From assembly GCA_035534995.1 (NCBI GenBank), contig DATLQX010000056.1, forward strand, positions 1-64,000: a stretch of 64,000 bases of DNA, written 5' to 3'. A program made the position numbers and the translations under genes. This stretch comes from JANWHV01 sp035534995. GTDB lineage: Bacteria > Chloroflexota > UBA5177 > JANWHV01. Within the stretch, counting starts at the first letter, position 1. Each line of letters starts with the position of its first letter. Shown one piece after another: positions 8,426 through 15,323 of the stretch. The notes beneath the pieces are model-generated. The model was given only the letters and a program-made list of their open reading frames with translations. It was not told the DNA's origin and did not search any database.

Positions 8426-9094
8426 CTAAATATCCGGTACCACTAACTTCTGGCCAGGGCGCAAGGCTCTGGGATCCTCCAGGTTGTTTGCTTGGGCCAA
8501 CGGCCGCCACTTGGTAGCATCCCCATACTCGCGGAAAGCGATCAGGTCGAGGGTATCGCCCCATTCCACGGTGCGGGCCGCGCGCATCCCTTCCCCGCCC
8601 GAGGTAGGATTCTGGGCCGGATAGGTGCCGTCATCCTTCACCTGCAGCATGCTCATCGAGGCGGTGGCCCGCACCGGCAGGCCCTGGCTGGTAAAAAGAG
8701 TGAACTTGATCGTGATATTCTCGATCACCCCTTTGAAGCTCCAATAGTTGCCCCAGTGAAAGGTGCAGACCGGTGGCCGTCCCTTTTTCGCGTTGGTATC
8801 CGCGTTCAAGGTCGAGGAGTCGATCTTCATCAGATTGAGCAACTGTTCAGTATAGGTGCGCACATCGGTCATGCTCGCCTCGTCACCCGTGTAGGTATCG
8901 AAGAAGAGCTCAAAGGTCATCTTCAGATTGCCGCCGCCGCCAAATTGCGGGGCGGGCACGTCAGCCCCGGTCAACGGGGTAGCGGTCCAGGTATTGGCCT
9001 TGGTAAACGAATAATCAGTTGGATTGAACAGGCACGACACCTGCGCCTGGGTCTCATTGTTGAGAATGTAGGCCTTCTGTAATTGTGTGGCCAT
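8426..9094 (-). CDS. LysM-domain tail-tube initiator protein (Afp7/CIS tube protein)
   Basis: 222 aa. The N-terminal domain (AYILNNETQAQVSCLFNPTD, FGGGGNLKMTFELFFDTYTG) is the conserved 'CIS tube protein' region that joins the spike hub to the first tube ring. The last ~50 residues form a LysM domain (RTVEWGDTLDLIAFREYGDA, NLEDPRALRPGQKLVVPDI). In related systems this LysM module is buried in the hub rather than binding peptidoglycan. The start at 9094 has GGGAGGGGATCGCGACC upstream. Placed directly before the spike gene, as in Afp7-Afp8. Confidence 0.93.
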   Translation of the reverse strand: MATQLQKAYILNNETQAQVSCLFNPTDYSFTKANTWTATPLTGADVPAPQFGGGGNLKMTFELFFDTYTGDEASMTDVRTYTEQLLNLMKIDSSTLNADTNAKKGRPPVCTFHWGNYWSFKGVIENITIKFTLFTSQGLPVRATASMSMLQVKDDGTYPAQNPTSGGEGMRAARTVEWGDTLDLIAFREYGDATKWRPLAQANNLEDPRALRPGQKLVVPDI

Positions 9095-9121
9095 GGTCGC
9101 GATCCCCTCCCAAGACTTTCT

Positions 9122-12100
9122 CTAACGCAACAGACTGGTACGGAATCCGCCGGCCCGCTCATGGTCGAGCGCGAGCTGCCGTTTGAGCCGCGTGATCACC
9201 GTATCGACCAGTGCCTCGATATCGGTTGGGACCGAGCTTTCCGCTGTCGCCGCCGTGGAGTGCTCCGTCGATGACACAGGGGCAGTCGTAACCTCCCGCT
9301 GCACCGGCACGCCTGGAGTCACCATCATTCCACGCCCAGCCAGGGTCGTCAATCCGCCGTTAGGCGCGGCAAGGGAGGCTGGGCTCCTCTGGGCCACCAC
9401 GGGCCCAGAGGTCGGCGCCAGCGCCGGCATAGTGGGGGGCAGCGCCACCGCGCGACTGACCTGCACGGTTGGGGCGCCGCCGCTTCGAGGAGCCGAGGAA
9501 GCGATACCCCCTCCGGTGAGATCGCCGAACGCCAGCATGGTCGATGCCGCCGTCGCTCGTTGCGTCATGTCGGGGAGGGCGGGAACCGGGGTTCCCAGGG
9601 GCCCGGCCGCGCCCGGCGTTTGATCGCTGGTCATGGCACCGCCCAGCGGCTGCCCGCTCCACATCCTGCTTACCATCACCGCCCCTGGCCCGGAGGCCAG
9701 CTCCGCCCTGCCTGCTCGGGCGCTCCCGACCAGATTCGCGGTAGACACCAAGCGTTCGGTGGCCCCGGCGGCCGCCTGACCAATCGCGGCCGCGGTGGCG
9801 AACCGCTGGACCATGCCGCCAGTGGCGCCCATCCGCTGCACTGCCGACCAGTCCCCTGTCGCGGATCGGTCGGATCGGTCCGATCGGTCGGATCGGTCGG
9901 ATCCGACCGATCCGACCGAACCACCGAGATGGATCCGACCCACCAGGCCACCAGCCGCGCCCATCCGCTGTACTCCCAGCAAGGACCCCGTGGCGAACGC
10001 GCCCGATCGATCCGATCCGACTGATTGGCCCGATCCTCCAGATTGGAATTGGCCCAGCACGCCGCTCGCCGCTCCGGCCAGACCACCAATCGCGCTCATC
10101 CGCTGCATCACGGGCCAGCCCCCCATAGGGGACATGTCCGATCCGACCGATCCGACTGATTGGTCGGACCCGAGCGATCTGCCTGACTCCCCCAGGGCGA
10201 ACCGTTGCACCATCGGCGATCCGATAGTGTCGTGTGCTCCGCCGAGCACCAACGCGGACGGTCCTCCACTCCCGGCCCTATTCGCTGCCCCAGGGGAAAC
10301 CGCTGCCGCGTGGACGCCGGTCGCCATGCGTTGAATCACACTGGCCCCCAGGGCACGAGCGACGAGACCGCCGGTCATGGCCGCCAGGCCATGGCCCTGC
10401 CCACTCCAGGTCATGGCGCCAGGCGCGGCAGTCGAAGAGGCGCCGGCACGTTGCACCGGTGCCGCGTTACCGGCTCCCGACCCACGGCTTTGCCACCGAT
10501 CAGACCCGAAGCCAGCCGGCAACCTTTGCAACCAGACCGCCGGCTGGCTGGTCCCGCCGTACGCGCCTCCGGGCGCCACACCAGCCGCCGTAGTCTGCAT
10601 TGGCAAGACCGCCATTCCCGACTCCGGGACAGAAGCCCCCGTGAAAGAACCAAGATCCATTGAACCGCCAGCGGCCTGTTGCACCTGATACGGCATTCTG
10701 CCCGCCGCGGCGCCAGGTAGCTGGACCAGTTCGGCAGCTCCTCGCGAACGCTGCACCTGATGCAGCATCCCACCCGCCGCGGCCCAGCCCGCCCCGCCCT
10801 GCCCGGCGAAGGCGAGGGAACCGGCACCGGTCCACATGTCGCCGCCCGCCTGGTCGGCGGCGCCACCGAGCACGCTAAACTCCGCCGTGCTCATCCGGGC
10901 CAGCACCGGCAGTGAAAGGCCCTCGGAGCCGGCGGAGAAGGCCGGAGCCTGAAGGCCGCGGGCCGCCAGTCCGTCTAGAATCGGGATGGTAGCGGGCCCG
11001 GAAACCGCGGGGGCGGCACTGGTGCTCGCCCAGGCGGAGCCGGTAAGCAACGGCGGCCCACTCGTGGCCGCCCAGGCGGAGCCGGGTGCCGCTCCAGAAC
11101 TAGAACCGGACAGCGCACCAGAGGCGGTCGCGGGCACCGCCGAACCCAACGCCGCGCGCTGGATCGGGAAGGCTCCGGATGAACTGCCGCTTGGGCCGCC
11201 CGCCGTGGACCCCGCCACGGTTGGCTCGCCACGCCCGGCCTGGCTCGGCGCCCCACTGGCCGCTGATCGCTGTGCCGCGGTCTCGACATAACCCTTCCCG
11301 CTCGGAGAAGGGGATCGTGTTCCCCCCACCCGCGCCGCCATGCCGCCCGCGAGGGCGGCCAGTCCCGACGCTCCCGCGCCCAGGGTATAGGACGCGGAAG
11401 AGCGGCCGGCAGCGTGCCGCTGCACCCGCGTAGCCCCGGCCGGGCCTGCCGAATTGAAGATCGGGGAGAGCGCAATCGCCCCGGGCGCCACACGCGCCTC
11501 GCGCCGGCGCGCGAGATCGCCGAGCAAGGTACCGCCGGCCGCGAATCGCTGGACGAACGGGCCGGGACTGACCGCATCTCCGCGCGGTCGGGCCGCGAGT
11601 CCGGGGGATGCTCCCACCGGGGTGGCGTCACGGGCGGTACCCTCGACCCCTGTCACCCCGGCACCCGGAAGACCCGGGGAAGTTTTCCGCTGCACCGACT
11701 GCCCCGCGGTGCTTGCCGTGCTACTGACTACCGGCGCGCTCAGGACGGAGGCCGGAGAGGCAGCCTGGATCGCCCTTGACGGAGTAGTAGTCAAGGGGCC
11801 CGCGGTCGGGAGGGTAAAAGCGGCAGCCGAGATGGCCGCGCCCGGAGTCACTGAAGCTGAACTTGTGGCTGGGGTTGCCCGCGTGGGGGATGGAGCGGCG
11901 GCTGGGGAATTGGCGAGGGAAGGAGGGGCAATGGAGGAACCGGCGGCTGAGGGACTGGATACGCCCGTGACCGCGGCTTGCCGCTGTACGGGGGCGCCGC
12001 CGGCGGTCATGGAGGCACGGGAGGCGCGGGAACTCCAGGCTGCCAACCCCTCCGCCATGGCCCCGCTCGATCCGCCGCTGCTCAGGGCTGGGCGTGGGCT

Positions 12101-13738
12101 GAAGCCGGACCAGACGCTCTCCGAACCTGGCTCGCGCTCGGCGCCGAGCGCCTCGTAGCTCCCGGCCACCATCCGGGAAAGCACTGGGATCGGTGCCGGC
12201 CCCGAGAAGGCCCGCAACACCGCGGCCTCCGTCCCCACCGCTTCCGCCTCCAGATGCGCGGGCTCGACTTCGGTTGGCTCCAGCGCCGGAGCGCCGGGCG
12301 CCGCTTTCCGCAAGGGGCCGGCGGCTCGCTGGCGGGTGTGGGTCAGCTCGTGCGCCAGGAGGGCTAGACCGGCGGGCGCCGCCGGATCGAACTTGCCGGG
12401 AGCAAAATAGATGTCGCTTCCCATGGTAAATGCCTGCGCTCCCAGCGCCTGGGCGGCCCCGCCCGCCGAGGTGCCGGTATGCACGCGCACGTCGGCAAAG
12501 GTCGCCCCGAGCGCCCTTTCCATCATCCGCCGAACCACCGGCGCCATGGGTTGCCCGACGCTGCTCGCGATCTGGCGGAGGGCGGTCTGACGAGGCGCGG
12601 GCGGCGGAAGGGCCGTCCCGCTTGGTCCGCGATCTCTATCCAGGGAGGTCGCCGGGCCGGTGAACTCGCGCGAACGAGGCGCGAACCCGCGGCCCGCATC
12701 CGCCGGATTCGTCGCCGCCCGATCGACGGCAGGCGACAGGCCGATGCCTGCCATCGCCGCCGCCATGGCCCGATCAGTGCCCGCCCGCTCCTGGTGCGCG
12801 GTAAGCTGCCGATTGGCGGCGGCCAGGGCCCGGAAGGGGATCGTGGAGGCGAGCAAGGCCGCCGGCGAAGCGGCCAGGCTCCGCGGGGCGGGCGCCGCCG
12901 AAAGGCCCGGTCTTACCGCGGTCGATGCCTGGGCCAGGGTGCTGGTCATGGTGCCGGCGACCGATCGGTCTGATCCGACCGATCCGACCGGCCCGACTGA
13001 TCCATCCGACTGGGTCTGGCCAAGCATGCCGCCGGCCCCGCCCAGGCCACTCGTCGCGCCCAGCAGCCGCGCCACCTGTGCGGTTCCGATTGCCGGGGTA
13101 CCTCTCAGTTGGGGCAGGCTGGAGGGAAGCCGCGAGGCCCAGCCACCCAGCGCGGAAGCCTGGATCGGCTCCTCCACGGTTCGCGCGATTGCCGCGTGCA
13201 CCGGGGCAAGCGACGGGCTCATCGCCGCCGCCGCCGCCAGCCCCGGCAGGGCCGGGTTGCCAAACGGTAGGCTGGTGAGCAGGGGATGGGCGGGCACACC
13301 GCTCATGGCTTGACTGGCCGTGGGCCGAGAAGCGCTCGCGGCTGCCTGCCGGGCGGCCGCCCTCCTTGTATGCTGAGTCAGGGAGGCCAGCAGGCTGAGC
13401 GACCGTAGGAGTTCACGATTGGCGGCCAGGGCGCCCGGGAAGTCCATCCCACCGGCGGACTCCGTGGCATAGCGGGCCAGCAAATCCTCCCACAGGTGGC
13501 GGGCTAGCGGGGTGATTGGCGACAGGAGTGGCGCCGCGCGGCGCGCCGGCGCGTGCCTCAACGCCAGGAGACTGGGCGCCTGAATCGCCTGACGGCGCAA
13601 AATGGTCTCCACGAAGCGCGGATGGCGCGCGGCAAGTGCGACCGCCCGCGCTCGTCCCGTACGGGAAAACCCATGCCGCCCGCGAGGCGGCGCGGTCGTA
13701 CCGGATTTCTTGGGTCCGGTTCCCTTCGACCTAGCCAC
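9122..13738 (-). CDS. Giant DUF4157-domain eCIS-associated protein (1538 aa)
   Basis: Start ATG at 13738 overlaps the end of the second tube gene by 8 bp. Residues 1-130 are basic and helical. A DUF4157 domain spans about 393-470 (RMMERALGATFADVRVHTG, GSDIYFAPGKFDP) and holds the zinc-protease-like HELTH at 463-467. Residues ~550-1480 are Ala/Gly/Ser-rich low complexity with about 18 spaced (V/I/L)QR(M/F/A) motifs. The last ~50 residues form an amphipathic helix (TDIEALVDTVITRLKRQLAL). DUF4157 proteins are known eCIS companions, proposed as effectors or processing factors. The gene is in-frame throughout despite internal nine-base repeats. Cargo, protease or lumenal length-setting roles are all possible. 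Confidence 0.8.
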   Translation of the reverse strand: MARSKGTGPKKSGTTAPPRGRHGFSRTGRARAVALAARHPRFVETILRRQAIQAPSLLALRHAPARRAAPLLSPITPLARHLWEDLLARYATESAGGMDFPGALAANRELLRSLSLLASLTQHTRRAAARQAAASASRPTASQAMSGVPAHPLLTSLPFGNPALPGLAAAAAMSPSLAPVHAAIARTVEEPIQASALGGWASRLPSSLPQLRGTPAIGTAQVARLLGATSGLGGAGGMLGQTQSDGSVGPVGSVGSDRSVAGTMTSTLAQASTAVRPGLSAAPAPRSLAASPAALLASTIPFRALAAANRQLTAHQERAGTDRAMAAAMAGIGLSPAVDRAATNPADAGRGFAPRSREFTGPATSLDRDRGPSGTALPPPAPRQTALRQIASSVGQPMAPVVRRMMERALGATFADVRVHTGTSAGGAAQALGAQAFTMGSDIYFAPGKFDPAAPAGLALLAHELTHTRQRAAGPLRKAAPGAPALEPTEVEPAHLEAEAVGTEAAVLRAFSGPAPIPVLSRMVAGSYEALGAEREPGSESVWSGFSPRPALSSGGSSGAMAEGLAAWSSRASRASMTAGGAPVQRQAAVTGVSSPSAAGSSIAPPSLANSPAAAPSPTRATPATSSASVTPGAAISAAAFTLPTAGPLTTTPSRAIQAASPASVLSAPVVSSTASTAGQSVQRKTSPGLPGAGVTGVEGTARDATPVGASPGLAARPRGDAVSPGPFVQRFAAGGTLLGDLARRREARVAPGAIALSPIFNSAGPAGATRVQRHAAGRSSASYTLGAGASGLAALAGGMAARVGGTRSPSPSGKGYVETAAQRSAASGAPSQAGRGEPTVAGSTAGGPSGSSSGAFPIQRAALGSAVPATASGALSGSSSGAAPGSAWAATSGPPLLTGSAWASTSAAPAVSGPATIPILDGLAARGLQAPAFSAGSEGLSLPVLARMSTAEFSVLGGAADQAGGDMWTGAGSLAFAGQGGAGWAAAGGMLHQVQRSRGAAELVQLPGAAAGRMPYQVQQAAGGSMDLGSFTGASVPESGMAVLPMQTTAAGVAPGGAYGGTSQPAVWLQRLPAGFGSDRWQSRGSGAGNAAPVQRAGASSTAAPGAMTWSGQGHGLAAMTGGLVARALGASVIQRMATGVHAAAVSPGAANRAGSGGPSALVLGGAHDTIGSPMVQRFALGESGRSLGSDQSVGSVGSDMSPMGGWPVMQRMSAIGGLAGAASGVLGQFQSGGSGQSVGSDRSGAFATGSLLGVQRMGAAGGLVGRIHLGGSVGSVGSDRSDRSDRSDRSATGDWSAVQRMGATGGMVQRFATAAAIGQAAAGATERLVSTANLVGSARAGRAELASGPGAVMVSRMWSGQPLGGAMTSDQTPGAAGPLGTPVPALPDMTQRATAASTMLAFGDLTGGGIASSAPRSGGAPTVQVSRAVALPPTMPALAPTSGPVVAQRSPASLAAPNGGLTTLAGRGMMVTPGVPVQREVTTAPVSSTEHSTAATAESSVPTDIEALVDTVITRLKRQLALDHERAGGFRTSLLR
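9863..9919. repeat. Nine-base tandem repeat with a 36-bp palindrome inside the DUF4157 gene
   Basis: Six units of the type GGATCGGTC / CGATCGGTC / GGATCCGAC run from 9863 to 9916. On the minus strand they encode repeated S-V-G and S-D-R triplets. The unit orientation flips at a central GGATCC, so 9884-9919 is a perfect inverted repeat with 18-bp arms and no loop. Shorter versions of the same repeat occur at about 10006-10035, 10136-10175 and 12958-12993 in the same gene. All keep the reading frame, since the unit length is a multiple of three. Confidence 0.85.
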
Positions 13739-14207
13739 CGCTGACTCGGGTGAAGGCGCCGCACGCGAACTCGATCGCCTCGATAGCCACCGCGTTGTCG
13801 GAAGCCTTGAATGAAGGGCCAGTCCACTTCACTGGCAGGGCATCGGCCAGGGTCCAACTTATCTTACTTTCACTGGTCGTCGCCGCGGTCTGATAGTAGG
13901 CGTTGATCGTGATCGCCTTCCGGTCTATCGTGCCGTCAAGCACCGCGCTGTACCAGGTCCAGAGCGTATCATCTTGAACCAGGCCGCGGCGGAGGGTGAT
14001 ATTCCCGACCTTGGTCCGAACCGGCAACTTATGGGTATAGCCATTCAGGCCGCCCTCGGCGTACTCGAAGACTTCCGTATTCATTTCCAGACCGGAGCAT
14101 TCGCTGAAATAGGCAACCTCGAGTCCCTGAATTTCCACCGAGAATTTTTGGGTGACAATATATTCTTGAGCCGTACTGTAGCTTGTACTGGCCATGCTGG
14201 GCATCAT
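13731..14207 (-). CDS. eCIS inner tube protein 2 (Afp1/Afp5-like)
   Basis: About 158 aa. Contains the tail-tube signature FSVEIQGLEVAYFSECSGLE, KVGNITLRRGLVQDDTLWTW and a conserved C-terminal KASDNAVAIEAIEFACGAF. It is a second member of the Hcp/gp19-like family, paralogous to the tube protein coded at 14846-15292. Afp- and PVC-type systems also encode more than one tube protein, with one forming the ring next to the hub. The ATG at 14207 is chosen because AAGGAG lies five bases upstream; ATG at 14204 is equally possible. A strong hairpin stands just upstream. Confidence 0.9.
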   Translation of the reverse strand: MMPSMASTSYSTAQEYIVTQKFSVEIQGLEVAYFSECSGLEMNTEVFEYAEGGLNGYTHKLPVRTKVGNITLRRGLVQDDTLWTWYSAVLDGTIDRKAITINAYYQTAATTSESKISWTLADALPVKWTGPSFKASDNAVAIEAIEFACGAFTRVSGG

Positions 14208-14229
14208 CCACACTCCTTGGACCCCAGAG

Positions 14230-14259
14230 CCGGTCTCCCGCCGAACGGCGGGAGACCGG
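14230..14259. other. Perfect 14-bp stem hairpin between DUF6760 and tube 2 genes
   Basis: CCGGTCTCCCGCCG and its exact complement flank a two-base centre. There is no U-run after it on the transcribed (minus) strand. It lies 27 bp after the DUF6760 stop and ends 22 bp before the tube 2 start, just upstream of the AAGGAG. It could partly terminate transcription or act as a 5' stabiliser after RNA processing, either of which would set tube 2 levels apart from upstream genes. Confidence 0.7.
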
Positions 14260-14286
14260 TGATTCCGTGAGGGGGGAAGCGGCGCC

Positions 14287-14535
14287 CTAGCGGAGATCCT
14301 TGAACGCCGAAGTAATTCGTTGTTCATCCTCCGCGTTGCGCCGCCGATTGATCTGGTCGATTTCCTCCACCCAGCGCCGGCGATCCTGATGCGACATGCC
14401 CAGGATCGCCTCGTCCGGCCAGTGGAAATGGTACGCGATGTATGCTACCTCCTCATAGATCCGGTCGAGGGGGTAGCGAGCTACCCCCCCAGCTCGGTAA
14501 TATCCACCTCCACCTCGGTGGAGCAGTTGGGGCAT
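14287..14535 (-). CDS. DUF6760-family small eCIS protein (possible frameshift extension of the upstream chaperone)
   Basis: The conserved part is YPLDRIYEEVAYIAYHFHWP followed by DEAILGMSHQDRRRWVEEID, the DUF6760 pattern found in eCIS loci. The only ATG in frame (14535, with AAGG upstream) lies 17 codons before the conserved region and inside the upstream gene, giving a filler N-terminus (MPQLLHRGGGGYYRAGG) that looks like shadow translation. No ATG, GTG or TTG exists near the conserved start. The alternative is entry by -1 frameshift at the G7 run at 14484-14490, which would place Val-Ala-Arg-Tyr-Pro directly after Gly122 of the chaperone. Helical, 65 conserved residues; function unknown. 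Confidence 0.75.
   Translation of the reverse strand: MPQLLHRGGGGYYRAGGVARYPLDRIYEEVAYIAYHFHWPDEAILGMSHQDRRRWVEEIDQINRRRNAEDEQRITSAFKDLR
14469..14490 (-). promoter_or_regulatory. Candidate programmed -1 ribosomal frameshift site (G7) with overlapping hairpin
   Basis: On the minus strand the chaperone frame reads CTG GGG GGG TAG. The heptamer G GGG GGG has the ideal X XXY YYZ form, and slipping one base back gives GGG GGG GTA GCT, entering the DUF6760 frame and bypassing the stop. The same bases form a perfect 8-bp hairpin: GGGGGTAG (14488-14481), loop CTCG, CTACCCCC (14476-14469). Because the stem includes the slippery run it is not a classic downstream stimulator. A missing G in the assembly would also make the two ORFs a plain fusion. 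Confidence 0.45.
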
Positions 14536-14849
14536 ACGACCTTGATCGGTTCGCCGCCTTCCGAGTTGATCCGCCGGTAGAACCCTTGCAGATAGGCCAG
14601 ATCGGTAGAGAACATCCCTTCGATCACCGCGGTGGAGACCGCGTTTAACGTACCCAGCTTGGTGATCACCTCGCTGAGCAAGATGACCACCAGATAGGCC
14701 GGATTCTGCTTAACCCTTGGGTCGCGCAGCGGCACGATTTCATCACCCGCCGTGGCCAGCCGCATGGTGCCTTCACGATGCAGATTGCCCTCGTAGTCGA
14801 CAAACCCCTTGGGTAAAACGAATGGAAACTCGGTCTGCAGCTTTGTCAT
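14481..14849 (-). CDS. T4-type tail/baseplate assembly chaperone-like protein
   Basis: 122 aa, starting at ATG 14849 in an ATGA overlap with the tube 1 stop. The sequence EFPFVLPKGFVDYEGNLHRE, MRLATAGDEIVPLRDPRVKQ, NPAYLVVILLSEVITKLGTL is the pattern I associate with the T4 baseplate hub assembly chaperone family (PF12322 type) carried by many eCIS. The C-terminus has CPNCSTEVEVDI, half a zinc ribbon. In phage tail operons a chaperone of this class lies between tube and tape measure genes. The ORF ends in Gly-Gly coded by a run of seven G, which may allow frameshift fusion to DUF6760 (187-aa product). Confidence 0.75.
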   Translation of the reverse strand: MTKLQTEFPFVLPKGFVDYEGNLHREGTMRLATAGDEIVPLRDPRVKQNPAYLVVILLSEVITKLGTLNAVSTAVIEGMFSTDLAYLQGFYRRINSEGGEPIKVVCPNCSTEVEVDITELGG

Positions 14850-15292
14850 ACGATCCGCTTCAGGCCCTCGTGCGCCAGCGTCACTTCCTCGGTCAACACT
14901 TCGTTGCCCTTGGCCGAAAGACCGCTGCTCTTCCAGCTGCTCAACCAGCCATTGAGGAAGTCGAACTGGATCACCGGCGTGACCTGATCGGCGGCGAGGC
15001 CGATGATCGACCCATTCTTCCGCGCCTCGGCGTGCTTGCCCTCGATCACCTTCTCCCGCAGGTTCCAGAGCGTCTTGTCGGAGGTGAAGCCGCGCTTGAG
15101 GGTGATATCGCCCCACTTCACGTTGCCGAACTGCTTGATGAAGATGTTCTTGCCGCTCTTATCGACCTGCTGGTGGTCGATCACCTGGGTGTTGTTATCG
15201 AAGCCGGAGGCTTCGGTGAAGTCAATCGTATCCATGCCCTGGATCTTGAGCTGGAACGAAAAAACCGCGATCGGATCGTTTCGGTCTGGCAT
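14846..15292 (-). CDS. eCIS inner tube protein 1 (Afp1-like)
   Basis: 148 aa. Signature: DPIAVFSFQLKIQGMDTIDF, EASGFDNNTQVIDHQQVDKS, KWGDITLKRGFTSDKTLWNL and a C-terminal GLSAKGNEVLTEEVTLAHEG, as in gp19/Hcp-like tube subunits. Hexameric rings of this protein form the rigid needle inside the sheath. The ATG at 15292 has GGGGAGAAAG directly upstream, a strong site fitting a major structural protein. It follows the sheath gene by 31 bp. Confidence 0.93.
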   Translation of the reverse strand: MPDRNDPIAVFSFQLKIQGMDTIDFTEASGFDNNTQVIDHQQVDKSGKNIFIKQFGNVKWGDITLKRGFTSDKTLWNLREKVIEGKHAEARKNGSIIGLAADQVTPVIQFDFLNGWLSSWKSSGLSAKGNEVLTEEVTLAHEGLKRIV

Positions 15293-15323
15293 CTTTCTCC
15301 CCTGTTCTACGAACTACTCCGGC

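Noticed and set aside
9863..9919. CRISPR-like or intergenic repeat array
   Set aside because: Units are nine bases without spacers and lie in frame inside a coding sequence.
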